A stretch of DNA of 64,000 nucleotides from Cytobacillus oceanisediminis (GTDB lineage: Bacteria > Bacillota > Bacilli > Bacillales > Cytobacillaceae): assembly GCF_004366035.1 (NCBI RefSeq), contig NZ_SOEE01000001.1, positions 744,001 to 808,000 on the forward strand, written 5' to 3'. The translations under genes and the position numbers were made by a program. The notes under the pieces were generated by a model, which had not been told where the DNA came from, did not search any database, and saw only the letters and a list, made by a program, of their open reading frames with translations. Below, piece after piece: positions 1-9,619 of this stretch (positions within the stretch are counted from its first letter, which is position 1; the number at the start of each line of letters is the position of its first letter).

Positions 1-13
1 CATCTTTTTACTA

Positions 14-490
14 TCAGAAATTATCCAGAGCATTCCCATCCATCGGCTGAGGCTTGTATGGCGGGCATATAAGGAGCTGTCCGTTAATAACCGTCTGCTC
101 CTCTTCATTTGTCCCCTGTACCTTAATTTGTACGGTGTGACTTGAGGTGTTCACTTCTATTACCTCGAATAAAAATTGAACTGTGCCATAATGAAAGACA
201 GGCTTCACATACTCGATCTCCTGCTTTAAAACATGGCTTCCTGGCCCCGGCAAATATTTTGATATGGCAGAGTTAATGATGCCATTCAGCATAACACTTG
301 GCACAATCGGTTTTTTATAAGGTGTTTGTGAGGCATAGTCATGCTGGATATATAAAGGGTTTGCATCGTTCGTTAAGCCCAGGTACAGCAATAGGTCCTT
401 ATCTTCTATTTTTTCTGTAAGCGTCAGTTTTTCGCCAACAGATATTTCATCAATGGTTCTTCCCAGTTTTCTTTTTTTTCCAAGCAGCAT
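14..490 (-). CDS. MaoC-like (hot-dog fold) dehydratase family protein
   Basis: A 158-residue single-domain protein resembling the MaoC/R-specific enoyl-CoA hydratase family. Visible family features are the N-terminal IDEISVGEKLTLTEKI stretch, a segment with D42 and NPLYIQHDYA (residues about 44-53) in the place of the usual hydratase D-x4-H region, and PSVMLNG in the mid-region. The ATG is preceded by GGAGGTG at a good distance. It lies directly downstream of mdh on the same strand, where many Bacillus species have such a gene before phoPR. Likely acts on an acyl-CoA or acyl-ACP thioester, but the substrate cannot be read from sequence. A cre palindrome sits in its promoter region, suggesting glucose repression. 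Confidence 0.8.
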   Translation of the reverse strand: MLLGKKRKLGRTIDEISVGEKLTLTEKIEDKDLLLYLGLTNDANPLYIQHDYASQTPYKKPIVPSVMLNGIINSAISKYLPGPGSHVLKQEIEYVKPVFHYGTVQFLFEVIEVNTSSHTVQIKVQGTNEEEQTVINGQLLICPPYKPQPMDGNALDNF

Positions 491-508
491 ATCTTAGCAC
501 CTCCAAGT

Positions 509-537
509 ATTGTAACCGTTTACATAGTTGCTGTAAA
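509..537 (-). promoter_or_regulatory. Candidate sigma-A promoter with embedded cre site upstream of the MaoC-like gene
   Basis: Read on the minus strand, TTTACA (532-537) and TACAAT (509-514) are separated by 17 bases. The palindrome TGTAACCGTTTACA at 511-524 fits the published cre consensus TGWNANCGNTNWCA at every position and overlaps the -10, the classical arrangement for CcpA repression. Caution: the -10 is so close to the ribosome site that a start 7 bases downstream would cut into GGAGG, so the real promoter may lie further upstream. Confidence 0.5.
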
Positions 538-579
538 AAATAGACTGTAAAATATTTTAAATTATTCAGTCTATTTTTT
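535..579. terminator. Perfect 13-bp inverted repeat with flanking A/T runs
   Basis: AAAAAATAGACTG (535-547) and CAGTCTATTTTTT (567-579) are exact reverse complements around a 19-base AT-rich loop. It could act as a terminator in either direction. It sits upstream of the MaoC-like gene's candidate promoter, so it may shield that gene from mdh read-through, or act as an operator. Confidence 0.45.
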
Positions 580-618
580 ATATGATATCATTTTATACTA
601 TTTCCCAAAAGGGCTTCC

Positions 619-658
619 AGTAAAAAAATTCGGAGAGTCGACCCCGAATTTTTTTACT
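619..658. terminator. Terminator downstream of mdh
   Basis: Perfect 15-bp stem: AGTAAAAAAATTCGG (619-633) pairs with CCGAATTTTTTTACT (644-658) around a 10-base loop. It is symmetrical, so it could stop transcription in both directions. A repeat element (about 700-876) lies between it and the mdh stop. Confidence 0.65.
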
Positions 659-699
659 ATCTATTTCCGAAATCATTGACTGGCTTAAGAATTCTGCAA

Positions 700-876
700 G
701 CTGATTCAGCACGGGTCACTTGCTTTCTGCGGGGCGGGCGGTGAGCCTCCTCGCCGCTTTGCGCCTGTGGGTTCTCACCAGGACATTGAATAATCTCCCT
801 TGAATCAACACCGCACGAAGGAAATGCGATAGCATTTTCGAGGATCAAGTGACCTCCGCTCCAATCAACTCAGCGA
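700..876. repeat. Repeat family A, copy A1
   Basis: Non-coding dispersed repeat also seen near 36.5 kb and 46.6 kb. Inverted arms GGTCACTTG (714-722) and CAAGTGACC (846-854) enclose it, and the interior carries CACGAAG followed by an AATGCgatAGCATT hairpin. A 63-codon reading frame across it on the minus strand is a by-product of the repeat: a similar frame with a diverged protein appears in copy A2. The remaining gap between mdh and the MaoC-like gene holds only the terminators and promoter listed separately. Confidence 0.7.
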
Positions 877-918
877 TTAAACTGAGACAGCTGAATTGAA
901 AACACTAGCCATCTTTCC

Positions 919-1860
919 TTAGTATGCTAACACTTCCATTACCTTGCGAACTGACTCTGCCGATTTATCGAGGGCAGCTTTTTCCTCGCTTGTCAGTTCA
1001 AGTTCGATTACTTTTTCAATACCGTTTGCTCCAAGGATTGCAGGCACACCCAGATAGATTCCTTCGTAGCCATATTCCCCTTCCAGGTAAGCAATGGAAG
1101 GCAGTACGCGTCGCTGATCTTTAAGGATAGCTTCACACATTTCCACAAGGGAAGCAGCCGGAGCATAGTATGCACTTCCATTGCCTAATAAGTTGACGAT
1201 TTCCCCGCCGCCTTTACGCGTGCGCTCAACAATGGCATCAAGACGATCTTTTGAAATTAATGTTTCCAAAGGAATGCCGCCTGCATATGAATAGCGGACT
1301 AGCGGAACCATATCATCACCGTGTCCGCCAAGTACGAATCCTGTAATGTCTTTAACAGACAAATTCAGTTCCTGGGCCACAAATGTGCGGAAACGGGCAG
1401 TATCAAGAACACCCGATTGGCCAATTACACGGTTTTTGGGGAAGCCTGATTCTTTGAAGACTGTATAGGTCATCGCATCCACTGGATTAGTCAGAACAAC
1501 AATATAGCTGTTTGGGGAATGTTTTAAAATCTCCTGAGCTACACTTTTCATAATCTTTTGGTTCGTTTGCACAAGGTCGTCCCGGCTCATGCCTGGCTTC
1601 CTGGCTATGCCTGCTGTAATAACGACAATGTCAGAGTCCTTTGTATCTTCATAGCTGGACGTACCCGTGATGTTCGCATCGAATCCTTGAACAGGACTTG
1701 CTTCAAGCATATCAAGAGCTTTACCCTTTGTCGGATTTTCCATTTGCGGTATATCGACCAGTACAACGTCTCCAAGTTCCTTTTGGGCAAGCAAAAATGC
1801 GGTTGTTGCTCCAGTAAATCCCCCACCGATTACAGAAATCTTTTTGCGTTTCAATGACAT
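919..1860 (-). CDS. mdh: Malate dehydrogenase (NAD)
   Basis: A 313-residue lactate/malate dehydrogenase that interconverts malate and oxaloacetate in the TCA cycle. The N-terminal Rossmann motif is [10 protein letters not shown] (residues 12-21). Substrate-binding arginines lie in ARKPGMSR (Arg87, Arg93), and the catalytic histidine is His180 in GGHGDDM. The length is normal for the Bacillus enzyme. AAAGGAGG precedes the ATG. It is last in the citZ-icd-mdh order, with a hairpin between icd and mdh, so it may be transcribed both by read-through and from its own promoter in the 220-bp gap. Confidence 0.97.
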   Translation of the reverse strand: MSLKRKKISVIGGGFTGATTAFLLAQKELGDVVLVDIPQMENPTKGKALDMLEASPVQGFDANITGTSSYEDTKDSDIVVITAGIARKPGMSRDDLVQTNQKIMKSVAQEILKHSPNSYIVVLTNPVDAMTYTVFKESGFPKNRVIGQSGVLDTARFRTFVAQELNLSVKDITGFVLGGHGDDMVPLVRYSYAGGIPLETLISKDRLDAIVERTRKGGGEIVNLLGNGSAYYAPAASLVEMCEAILKDQRRVLPSIAYLEGEYGYEGIYLGVPAILGANGIEKVIELELTSEEKAALDKSAESVRKVMEVLAY

Positions 1861-2046
1861 GAGCAGTTCCTCCTTTAGGAAATGAAAGTATCAGGAATTT
1901 GCATTCCTTATGTAAGAGCTGTTTTATTAAAACAGTCATCCTATTAGCTTTACACATTCATCACTTACAAAAATCGCCAGCTGTCCAGCTGCAGAAGTTT
2001 CCCTAAGAAGCAATCTAAATAACACTGCAGAAATAGTATATTAGCC

Positions 2047-2074
2047 AAAAGCGCCTTTTATTAAAGGCGCTTTT
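2047..2074 (-). terminator. Hairpin between icd and mdh
   Basis: AAAAGCGCCTTT (2047-2058) pairs with AAAGGCGCTTTT (2063-2074) immediately after the icd stop. The downstream T tract is short, so partial read-through into mdh is plausible. Confidence 0.6.
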
Positions 2075-2080
2075 GTTTTT

Positions 2081-3349
2081 TTACTCCATATTTTTAATTA
2101 ATTCGTCTGCAAATTCAGAGCATTTCACTTCAGTTGCTCCATCCATTAGACGGGCAAAATCATATGTTACGACTTTTGAAGCAATAGATTTTTCCATAGA
2201 TTTAACGATCATGTTTGCAGCTTCGTTCCATCCAAGGTGTTCAAGCATTAATACACCTGAAAGAATAACAGAAGAAGGGTTAACCTTATCAAGGCCAGCA
2301 TACTTTGGAGCTGTACCATGAGTTGCTTCGAAGATCGCATGTCCAGTTTCATAGTTAATGTTAGCTCCTGGAGCAATACCGATGCCGCCAACCTGTGCAG
2401 CAAGTGCGTCAGAAATATAATCGCCGTTCAAGTTCATTGTCGCAACAACATCAAACTCTTTTGGACGGGTAAGGATCTGCTGAAGGAAAATATCAGCAAT
2501 CGCATCTTTAACAATAATTTTGCCGGCTGCTTCTGCTTCTGCCTGTGCTTTGTTCGCAGCTTCAACACCCTGCTCATCTTTAATGCGGTCATATTGAGCC
2601 CAAGTGAATACTTTTTCTCCGTACTCCCTTTCAGCAAGCTCATAACCCCAATTTTTAAAGGCACCCTCAGTAAATTTCATGATATTGCCTTTATGTACAA
2701 GTGTTAGAGATTTGCGGCCTTCTTTGATTGCATACTCAATGGCAGCGCGTACAAGACGGCTAGTTCCTTCTTCTGAAACAGGCTTAATGCCGATGCCTGA
2801 GGTTTCCGGGAAGCGGATCTTATTAACGCCCATTTCATCCTGAAGGAATGAAATTAGCTTTTTAACCTCATCAGAGCCTTTTGCATACTCGATGCCGGCA
2901 TAGATATCTTCAGTATTTTCACGGAAAATAACCATGTCAGTATCCTGAGGGCGCTTAACTGGAGAAGGAACTCCTTCAAACCAGCGGACCGGACGCAGGC
3001 ACACGAATAGGTCAAGCTCCTGGCGAAGCGCAACATTCAGGGAACGGATGCCGCCGCCGATTGGCGTTGTTAATGGTCCTTTAATCGCAATAAGATATTC
3101 ATTGATCAAATCAAGTGTTTCCGAAGGAAGCCACTCACCAGTCTGATTGAAAGCTTTTTCTCCTGCTAACACTTCTTTCCAGACAAGCTTGCGCTCACCT
3201 TTATATGCTTTTTCAACAGATGCATCCAATACACGGGAAGCTGCTGCCCAAATATCAGGACCTGTTCCGTCTCCTTCGATAAAAGGAACGATTGGATTGT
3301 TTGGTACGTTTAATACACCATTAGTAACTGTGATTTTTTCACCTTGCAT
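2081..3349 (-). CDS. icd: Isocitrate dehydrogenase (NADP)
   Basis: A 422-residue isocitrate dehydrogenase converting isocitrate to 2-oxoglutarate with NADP reduction. It closely follows B. subtilis Icd from MQGEKIT onward. IEGDGTGPD (near residue 25) begins the dinucleotide fold, and [13 protein letters not shown] carries the substrate-binding serine and arginine. [11 protein letters not shown] is the cofactor-binding region near the C-terminus. An in-frame ATG 11 codons upstream lacks a ribosome site, whereas GGAGGG lies 8 bases before position 3349, so that start was chosen. It lies 208 bp downstream of citZ on the same strand, as in the B. subtilis TCA operon. Confidence 0.97.
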   Translation of the reverse strand: MQGEKITVTNGVLNVPNNPIVPFIEGDGTGPDIWAAASRVLDASVEKAYKGERKLVWKEVLAGEKAFNQTGEWLPSETLDLINEYLIAIKGPLTTPIGGGIRSLNVALRQELDLFVCLRPVRWFEGVPSPVKRPQDTDMVIFRENTEDIYAGIEYAKGSDEVKKLISFLQDEMGVNKIRFPETSGIGIKPVSEEGTSRLVRAAIEYAIKEGRKSLTLVHKGNIMKFTEGAFKNWGYELAEREYGEKVFTWAQYDRIKDEQGVEAANKAQAEAEAAGKIIVKDAIADIFLQQILTRPKEFDVVATMNLNGDYISDALAAQVGGIGIAPGANINYETGHAIFEATHGTAPKYAGLDKVNPSSVILSGVLMLEHLGWNEAANMIVKSMEKSIASKVVTYDFARLMDGATEVKCSEFADELIKNME

Positions 3350-3557
3350 TGTTATACCCTCCATTTTGAAAAGTGCGAGCATCAGCCTTTTTATTTATAT
3401 AGTTTACGGCACGATGCTGCATCAGTATATCAGAATCAAAGGTTAGAAGGCATTTGCCCCTAACCTTTTTCCTGCTCTCTCTATTACAGCAATTTTTTGA
3501 TAAAAAGTAAAATGCTGAGTAGTAATTTTAGTTCTATTAATCTGCTTTTTCTGCTTT

Positions 3558-4679
3558 TTAAAGACCTCTTTGCTCTACTGGAACGTATTTTTGCATTCCC
3601 GGGCCAGTATAGTCAGCACGCGGGCGGATCAGACGATTATTTTCATATTGTTCGAGAATATGAGCCAGCCAGCCGGAAACGCGGCTTACAGCGAAAATCG
3701 GCGTGAACAGGTCGTGGTCGATTCCCAGGCTGTGGTATACGGATGCAGAATAGAAGTCGACATTTGGCGGAAGTTTTTTCTCTCCGGTAACAATCGCTTC
3801 AATTTGCGTGGACATTTCGTACCAGTGTGGTTCCCCTGTAAGTTCTGTAAGCTTTTTGGACATTTCTCTTAAGTGCTTGGCACGAGGGTCGCCCTGACGG
3901 TATACACGATGCCCAAAGCCCATGATTTTCTCTTTCTTTTCAAGCTTTTCACGGATATATGGCTCCACATTTTCAAGAGTGCTTATTTCAGTAAGCATTT
4001 TCATTACGGCTTCATTGGCACCGCCATGCAGCGGCCCTTTTAAAGCGCCAATTGCAGCTGTAACTCCGGAATAGATATCTGACAATGTGGCTACACATAC
4101 ACGTGCAGTAAAGGTGGAAGCATTTAGTTCATGGTCAGCATGAAGAACCAGCGCTTTATTAAATGCTTCAATTGCGATTGGCTCAGGCTCTTTGCCTGTA
4201 AGCATGTATAGGAAGTTGGCTGCAAATCCAAGATCTGTTCTAGGAGCAATTGGCTCAAGGCCTTTTCTTACTCTAGCAAATGCCGTTACGATAGCAGGCA
4301 TTTTAGCTTGAAGGCGAATTGCTTTTTTATAATTTGCTTCTACATCCATCTGGTCTGCTTCTTCATCATAAAGTCCCAAAAGAGACACCGCAGAACGCAG
4401 AGCAGCCATTGGATGCACTTTGTCGATTGGATATGTTTTAAAATGGTTCAGAACTTCCTCTGGAAGAGAGTAGTTTGCTGCAAGCTGACTCTTTAACTCA
4501 TCCAGCTGGGATTGAGTAGGAAGCTTTCTGTGCCATAAAAGATAAATAACCTCTTCAAAGCTTGCATTTTCAGCCAAATCATCAATATTGTAGCCTGCAT
4601 AGGTTAATGTATCGTCTATGATGGAGCTGATAGACGAAGTAGTAGCTACTACCCCTTCAAGACCGCGTGTTACTGTCAT
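3558..4679 (-). CDS. citZ: Citrate synthase
   Basis: A 373-residue type II citrate synthase condensing acetyl-CoA and oxaloacetate. Characteristic segments are LHADHELNASTFTARV (acetyl-CoA and oxaloacetate binding, including the first active-site His), GPLHGGAN and MGFGHRVYR (His near residue 260), and NVDFYSASVY with the catalytic Asp. The start at MTVTRGLEG matches the B. subtilis N-terminus and has AAGGAGAG 8 bases upstream. The longer frame adds 21 codons without a ribosome site. First gene of the citZ-icd-mdh cluster, with a promoter about 150 bp upstream. Confidence 0.97.
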   Translation of the reverse strand: MTVTRGLEGVVATTSSISSIIDDTLTYAGYNIDDLAENASFEEVIYLLWHRKLPTQSQLDELKSQLAANYSLPEEVLNHFKTYPIDKVHPMAALRSAVSLLGLYDEEADQMDVEANYKKAIRLQAKMPAIVTAFARVRKGLEPIAPRTDLGFAANFLYMLTGKEPEPIAIEAFNKALVLHADHELNASTFTARVCVATLSDIYSGVTAAIGALKGPLHGGANEAVMKMLTEISTLENVEPYIREKLEKKEKIMGFGHRVYRQGDPRAKHLREMSKKLTELTGEPHWYEMSTQIEAIVTGEKKLPPNVDFYSASVYHSLGIDHDLFTPIFAVSRVSGWLAHILEQYENNRLIRPRADYTGPGMQKYVPVEQRGL

Positions 4680-4825
4680 ACCGAATCTCTCCTTTACATA
4701 ATAAAATTTCCCCATACCCATTTTTGTCTGTACATTAAACATAAGTAAGCCGAACCTGATTTTTCATTTTTCAGAAAAGCTTCCTTGTCATGTCCACATT
4801 CTGTTTTATCTTTACTATGAACACT

Positions 4826-4854
4826 TTTATAGGGCTGCTGGACAGCCATTGCAA
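4826..4854 (-). promoter_or_regulatory. Candidate sigma-A promoter of citZ
   Basis: On the minus strand TTGCAA (4849-4854) and TATAAA (4826-4831) are 17 bases apart, predicting a leader of roughly 140 nt before the citZ start. Confidence 0.55.
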
Positions 4855-4971
4855 AGCCGGCTGTATTAGCCGATCTACAGACCAAAACCATGAAAGGTGA
4901 AACTTCCATTTAGTGAAAGGGCACTCCCTGATATACGGAAGAAATAAACTTTCTTTTGGCGTGCATTCCAT

Positions 4972-5015
4972 CGAGCGGTTGCTCGGTACTCTTTAAAAAA
5001 AAGAAAATGCTTACA
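4972..5015. promoter_or_regulatory. Upstream citZ region with cre-like site and small hairpin
   Basis: Minus-strand TGTAAGCATTTTCT (5002-5015) matches the cre consensus with two deviations. A 5-bp hairpin CGAGC/GCTCG lies at 4972-4985. The site is about 180 bp upstream of the candidate citZ promoter, so its relevance is uncertain. The rest of 4855-5218 is AT-rich and shows no gene. No clear CcpC dyad was identified. Confidence 0.3.
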
Positions 5016-5218
5016 TTTTTTCTGAATAGAAAAAATAAAAATATATTAATAACATTTTAATAGAGCTTAACTGAATATAATAGGTACCGTAAAATAGGTT
5101 ACGCTTACAAGTCCTATTATAAACAATTATCTGACTTTTGTGAACGAAAAGCACTTAAAATGTTAAAAAATATTATTTTCCAAAAAAAGTTTATTTACAA
5201 TAATGCCCAAGGGCAATA

Positions 5219-5296
5219 AGAAAAGCGGAAGCGCCTTGCCCATCCCGACACTTGAGGGGATAGGCTGCTTGCGCTAGACAGATATTAAAGTTCCAA
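5219..5296. repeat. Repeat family B, copy B1 (short form)
   Basis: Begins with AAAAGCGGAAGCGCCTTGCC and ends with GCGCTAGACAG then AAAGTTC. It lacks the long interior of copies B2-B5 and resembles B6. AGCGCC near the left end is complementary to the GGCGCT-type right end in sister copies, so the unit can fold on itself. Confidence 0.7.
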
Positions 5297-5340
5297 GTTT
5301 TCTTTCTTCTTAAAAAAATCGATCATGAGCACAGTATCGA

Positions 5341-5802
5341 TCATTTAAAGAGTTCAAAGATTTTCATTGCCATATACGCAATTCCTGCCCCTATTAGAGG
5401 ACCGACGGCAACACCTTTAAAAAGGGAAACAGCAAGAATGGTCCCAAGAACAAGAGCAGTTGTTATATGAGGGTCTTCCGCCAGCAGAACGATGCCGCCT
5501 TTTGCCAAAAGCGCAACTGCAACCCCTGAGATAAGGGCAACCCATGCATAAGGGGATTTGAACGCTCCGCCTAAATCACGGAAGCCGATTTCACCGCTTG
5601 CTATTGGTGCCAGGACAGCGATTGTAATAATGGTTACGCCCCAGTTAATCCCTTTGGACTGCAGGAATGAAAAGGCTTTTGAATCGAGGCCGGCTGCTTT
5701 AAGGACAATCAATACAAAGACAGCAATGATCAATGATTGATTTTTTGCTATTACACCAATACCCAGCAACAGAATCAAAAAAATGAGCGATTGGGAAAAC
5801 AT
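5341..5802 (-). CDS. ytwI: DUF441 family membrane protein
   Basis: A 153-residue protein with four to five hydrophobic segments (about residues 3-18, 23-40, 53-70, 84-107 and 115-148). It matches the B. subtilis YtwI/DUF441 family in length, composition and position next to citZ. The family has no established biochemical role. The ATG is preceded by AGGTGA. It is divergent from ytvI and separated from citZ by a repeat and a long upstream region, so it is probably its own transcription unit. Confidence 0.85.
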   Translation of the reverse strand: MFSQSLIFLILLLGIGVIAKNQSLIIAVFVLIVLKAAGLDSKAFSFLQSKGINWGVTIITIAVLAPIASGEIGFRDLGGAFKSPYAWVALISGVAVALLAKGGIVLLAEDPHITTALVLGTILAVSLFKGVAVGPLIGAGIAYMAMKIFELFK

Positions 5803-6028
5803 TTGCTAATTCACCTGCCAGCTTTCTATATTATCGTAACATAATTTAATTCATTTTAATAATTTCTGAGTTCTTTACCTGATTTTAATAAATAGAATAA
5901 GTATTACTAGACAATAGCTAATTATTTTTAGCTTCATCAAAATTGATGTATGATATGACTAATAACATTACATAAAAACGGCAGCTGCAATGACTTAGTC
6001 TGTTCTAATTAAATAAGGAGGCTATTAC

Positions 6029-7150
6029 TTGAACCCGGCATATATCTATCGGACCGTAAGATTTTTCTTTGTCATTGGAGTAGTGATCTTAAGTCTCTAT
6101 GCTTTCTTATATTTATCCAAAGTGACTTACCCTTTCATTATCGGACTGGCCATTGCCTTTCTCATAAATCCCTTTGTCAACATGATGGAAGTTAAATGGA
6201 AAATCCCAAGGGCTCTTGCAGTCCTCATTGCTTTGATTCTTATCTTTGCCATTTTTGCTGGATTAATCACATTACTGGTGGCAGAGATCGTATCAGGTGC
6301 AGATTATTTGGCAAAAGTCGTACCGCAGCACCTCGATACTTTAATTGACTTCATTGAGCAGTTCTTTGCTGGGCAAATCATTCCTCTTTATAACCAGCTT
6401 GCAAGTTTATTTAATAATCTTGGCACAGGCCAGCAGGATACCATAATGACAAACATAGAAAATGTCGGAAAGCAATTTGGCTCCACCCTGGGAGATTTTA
6501 TCCAGGCATTCTTCGAGAAAATCCCAAATATCCTTTCCTGGTTTCCCAATGCAGCAACTGTCCTGATATTCTCGCTGCTGGCCACTTTTTTCATCAGCAA
6601 GGATTGGCATAGGCTTTCAGGCCTCTTCAGCCGCATACTGCCCAGCCGTGCAAAAAAGAGCGGCAGAACTGTATTTGCCGATCTGCAGAAGGCCTTGTTT
6701 GGCTTTGTCAAAGCGCAGGCTACCTTAGTATCCATCACGACTGTTATCATACTTGCCGGACTGCTGATTTTGCGTGTCGATTACGCTATTACAATTGCAC
6801 TTGTGACTGGCCTTGTCGATATCATTCCCTATCTCGGAACAGGGCTGATTTTTGTGCCATGGATCATCTATGAGGCAATCGGCGGAGAAATGAGCAGGGC
6901 AATCGGACTTGGCATTCTTTATATCATCGTATTGGTACAGCGGCAGATTATGGAGCCAAAGATCCTTTCATCAAGCATTGGACTTGACCCTTTAGCTACC
7001 CTGATTGCTTTATTTGTCGGTTTTAAACTGATTGGATTTCTGGGCTTAATCGCCGGGCCGGTTACTCTTGTACTCATCACAACTCTTCATAAAGCTGGAG
7101 TATTCAGGGATATCTGGTTGTTTATAAAAGGCAATGATGAAGCAGATTAA
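6029..7150 (+). CDS. ytvI: AI-2E family transporter-like membrane protein YtvI
   Basis: A 373-residue integral membrane protein of the AI-2E/YdiK/PerM exporter family, with N-terminal helices, a long central extramembrane region (about residues 90-170) and a C-terminal helical block including the conserved EPKILSSSIGLDPLATLIALF region. The start is TTG, with AAGGAGG 7 bases upstream. In B. subtilis ytvI belongs to the sporulation-associated members of this family. The transported substrate is unknown. A hairpin shared with fxsA follows. Confidence 0.9.
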   Translation: MNPAYIYRTVRFFFVIGVVILSLYAFLYLSKVTYPFIIGLAIAFLINPFVNMMEVKWKIPRALAVLIALILIFAIFAGLITLLVAEIVSGADYLAKVVPQHLDTLIDFIEQFFAGQIIPLYNQLASLFNNLGTGQQDTIMTNIENVGKQFGSTLGDFIQAFFEKIPNILSWFPNAATVLIFSLLATFFISKDWHRLSGLFSRILPSRAKKSGRTVFADLQKALFGFVKAQATLVSITTVIILAGLLILRVDYAITIALVTGLVDIIPYLGTGLIFVPWIIYEAIGGEMSRAIGLGILYIIVLVQRQIMEPKILSSSIGLDPLATLIALFVGFKLIGFLGLIAGPVTLVLITTLHKAGVFRDIWLFIKGNDEAD

Positions 7151-7271
7151 GCTGAAGAACCTGAATGTGAGCATCGCCTTCAATCAGGCTATGTAATGGA
7201 TTGCCTATTTGGCACTTGCCTAACCAAAAGATGTGAAGGCGTCGGAAAATACAATGCCCAATAAAAGAAAC

Positions 7272-7300
7272 AAGCCGCTCCAATTTAAAGGAGCGGCTTT
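7272..7300. terminator. Bidirectional terminator between ytvI and fxsA
   Basis: AAGCCGCTCC (7272-7281) pairs with GGAGCGGCTT (7290-7299), followed by a short T tract. It lies between the converging ytvI and fxsA stops. Confidence 0.7.
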
Positions 7301-7314
7301 ATATATAGCTATTT

Positions 7315-7701
7315 TCACCTGATTATCGTGATCGTTCCCTTGTTCATCCATTTTTTCAGACCTAAATACAGGATGTTTTTAAATACTTTTCTTGCAGAAG
7401 GGAGAAGCAATGCAAATCCTAATGCATCTGTAATAAATCCCGGTGCAAGTAGCAGGGTGCCTCCAATAAGGATGCAGGCCCCATCAAGAATGGCATCTCC
7501 AGGCACTTGCCCGCAGCGAAGCTGATCCTGTATTTTTCTGATTGTATCAAGGCCCTGTTTTTTGGCCAGATAAGCACCGAGAACGCCTGTAAACAAGATA
7601 ACCGCAAGAGTAGGCCATAGCCCAATTGTGTTCCCTGATAGAAGTAAAACACCAATTTCAGCAGCAGGAACGATTATCATCAGCAAGAGAATGTAGCGCA
7701 T
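7315..7701 (-). CDS. fxsA: FxsA family membrane protein
   Basis: A 128-residue FxsA/YtzA-type membrane protein. MRYILLLMIIVPAAEIG is the first membrane segment, followed by helices around residues 30-45 and 73-95 containing the family-typical LLLAPGFITDALGF and LLLPSAR. In E. coli FxsA suppresses phage T7 exclusion by the F factor, but its normal role is not known. The start at 7701 has AGAGGTGG upstream. The longer frame adds 29 codons with no ribosome site. Position next to pyk is as in B. subtilis. Confidence 0.9.
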   Translation of the reverse strand: MRYILLLMIIVPAAEIGVLLLSGNTIGLWPTLAVILFTGVLGAYLAKKQGLDTIRKIQDQLRCGQVPGDAILDGACILIGGTLLLAPGFITDALGFALLLPSARKVFKNILYLGLKKWMNKGTITIIR

Positions 7702-7786
7702 CAAGCCACCTCTATTTTGTATAAGACTTACCTTTATTATACCAAACATGGAACTGATAATATAACAATTTGTCTGCCCAGGCATC

Positions 7787-7817
7787 AAAAAAAGGAAGGG
7801 CAGCCCCTTCCTTTTTT
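7787..7817 (-). terminator. pyk terminator
   Basis: AAAAAAGGAAGGG pairs with CCCTTCCTTTTTT across a very short loop just after the pyk stop at 7823. It reads as a strong terminator for the minus strand. Confidence 0.7.
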
Positions 7818-7822
7818 AATCC

Positions 7823-9583
7823 TTACAGCACGCTTGCGTGGCCGTTATAAATTACGCCGCGCTGAGAATCGACTGTAACTTCCTGTCCATCTTTGAGAAG
7901 GGTTGTTGCTTTTTCAACCCCTACAATGACAGGTATGCCAATATTAAGGCCTACAACAGCTGCATGACTTGTAAGTCCGCCTTCTTCTGTAATAAGTGCA
8001 CTGCATTTTTCAATAGCAGGGACCATTTCACGGTCAGAACCGATTGTAACCAGAATAGACCCTTCTGTTACTTTTGCCAATGCTTCCTCTGCATTTCTCG
8101 CCACAACGACTTTTCCAAAGGCTGATTTGCGCCCGATTCCTTGTGCCTTAGCCAGGATATCCCCCACCACATGAATTTTCATTAAATTGGTGGTACCAGC
8201 TTCACCAACAGGCACACCAGCTGTAATAACCACTAAATCTCCTGATGCAACAATTCCGCTGTTCACACTTTCCTCAACTGCAATATCAAGCATATCATCT
8301 GTAGTAGACGCTTTTTGGCCAATTTGAGGATAAACACCCCATGTTAAAGATAAGCGCCGTGATACATAGTCGTTTGAAGTAACGGCAACAATAGGAGCTT
8401 TTGGACGGTACTTTGAAATCATTCTTGCTGTATGGCCGCTCTCAGTCGGTGTAATAATTGCGTTAACATCCAGGTTTAGAGCTGTATGTGCCACTGATTG
8501 TCCAATGGCATCTGTAATGTTATGCTCATTATCTTTGCTGCGGTTTGATAGAATTTCTTTATGATCTAAGGCAGATTCTGCTCTTGATGCAATGTTGTGC
8601 ATCGTCTGAACAGCCTCGACAGGATAAGAGCCTGCAGCCGTTTCACCGGATAACATGATAGCATCAGTACCATCAAAAATGGCATTTGCTACATCACTCG
8701 CTTCTGCGCGTGTTGGACGGGGGTTGCGCTGCATGGAATCCAGCATTTGTGTTGCAGTAATAACAGGTTTACCCTGTGCATTGCACTTTTTAATTAATTT
8801 CTTTTGCACAAGCGGAACTTCTTCTGCTGGAATTTCGACACCAAGGTCTCCGCGCGCTACCATAAGACCGTCAGAAATTTCAAGAATTTCATCAATGTTA
8901 TCTACACCTTCCTGATTTTCAATCTTAGGAATGATGTTGATATAAGAGGCGTTGTGCTCTTCAAGCAGCTGTCTGATTTCCAAAACATCAGACGCTCTGC
9001 GGACAAAAGAAGCAGCAATGAAATCTACGCCCTGTTCGATTCCGAAGATGATGTCCTGAGCATCTTTCTCCGTTATGCCAGGAAGATTCACAGATACACC
9101 CGGAACGTTGACGCCTTTTTTATTTTTAAGTGTTCCGCTATTTAAGATTTTTGTGTGAATTTCACTGCTGGCTTTATCGATTTTTGTCACTTCAAGTCCA
9201 ATTAAACCGTCATCAAGCAGAATTTTGCTTCCTGTGTGTACATCTTCAATTAGCCCTGCGTATGTAACAGAAAACTTTTCTGCTGTTCCTTCAACCTCGT
9301 TCATGGAGATAATAATGTTTTCCCCAGCTCTCAGTTCTATCGCACCTTCAAGCATATTGTTTGTGCGGATCTCCGGTCCTTTTGTGTCTAAGAGGATCGC
9401 TACTGTCTTGCCGGTCTTTTCCGCAGCTTCACGGATGTTCTGAATTCGCTGTCCATGCTCCTGGAAATCACCATGAGAAAAATTTAACCGGGCAACATTC
9501 ATGCCTGCTTCAATAAGCTGTGTTAACTTTTCAACACTTTCACTGGCAGGTCCAATAGTACAAACGATTTTCGTTTTACGCAT
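7823..9583 (-). CDS. pyk: Pyruvate kinase
   Basis: A 586-residue pyruvate kinase, the last step of glycolysis (phosphoenolpyruvate to pyruvate with ATP formation). [16 protein letters not shown] opens the barrel, [12 protein letters not shown] is the active-site loop, and [10 protein letters not shown] the conserved magnesium/phosphate region. The C-terminal 110 residues, including [23 protein letters not shown], form the extra PEP-utiliser-like domain that makes Bacillus-type enzymes about 585 residues instead of 470. AGGAGG precedes the ATG. In B. subtilis it is cotranscribed with pfkA. Here a 200-bp repeat (B2) sits between the two. Confidence 0.97.
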   Translation of the reverse strand: MRKTKIVCTIGPASESVEKLTQLIEAGMNVARLNFSHGDFQEHGQRIQNIREAAEKTGKTVAILLDTKGPEIRTNNMLEGAIELRAGENIIISMNEVEGTAEKFSVTYAGLIEDVHTGSKILLDDGLIGLEVTKIDKASSEIHTKILNSGTLKNKKGVNVPGVSVNLPGITEKDAQDIIFGIEQGVDFIAASFVRRASDVLEIRQLLEEHNASYINIIPKIENQEGVDNIDEILEISDGLMVARGDLGVEIPAEEVPLVQKKLIKKCNAQGKPVITATQMLDSMQRNPRPTRAEASDVANAIFDGTDAIMLSGETAAGSYPVEAVQTMHNIASRAESALDHKEILSNRSKDNEHNITDAIGQSVAHTALNLDVNAIITPTESGHTARMISKYRPKAPIVAVTSNDYVSRRLSLTWGVYPQIGQKASTTDDMLDIAVEESVNSGIVASGDLVVITAGVPVGEAGTTNLMKIHVVGDILAKAQGIGRKSAFGKVVVARNAEEALAKVTEGSILVTIGSDREMVPAIEKCSALITEEGGLTSHAAVVGLNIGIPVIVGVEKATTLLKDGQEVTVDSQRGVIYNGHASVL

Positions 9584-9619
9584 TTTAATTTACCTCCTGA
9601 TTTGATGCAGCTTGATTAC

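Noticed and set aside
1..3. Possible ATG start of phoP on the minus strand at the window edge
   Set aside because: An ATG is present 10 bases after the MaoC-like stop but has no ribosome site, and the sequence ends there.
657..848. 63-codon minus-strand frame resembling a hypothetical protein
   Set aside because: It lies within repeat family A. A similar but diverged frame occurs at 36418-36669, and neither has a ribosome site or coding constraint.
4694..4971. Small frames in the citZ leader region
   Set aside because: They overlap the candidate citZ promoter and start and lack ribosome sites.
5002..5015. Functional cre site for citZ
   Set aside because: Kept only as a low-confidence feature: two consensus deviations and about 180 bp upstream of the best promoter.
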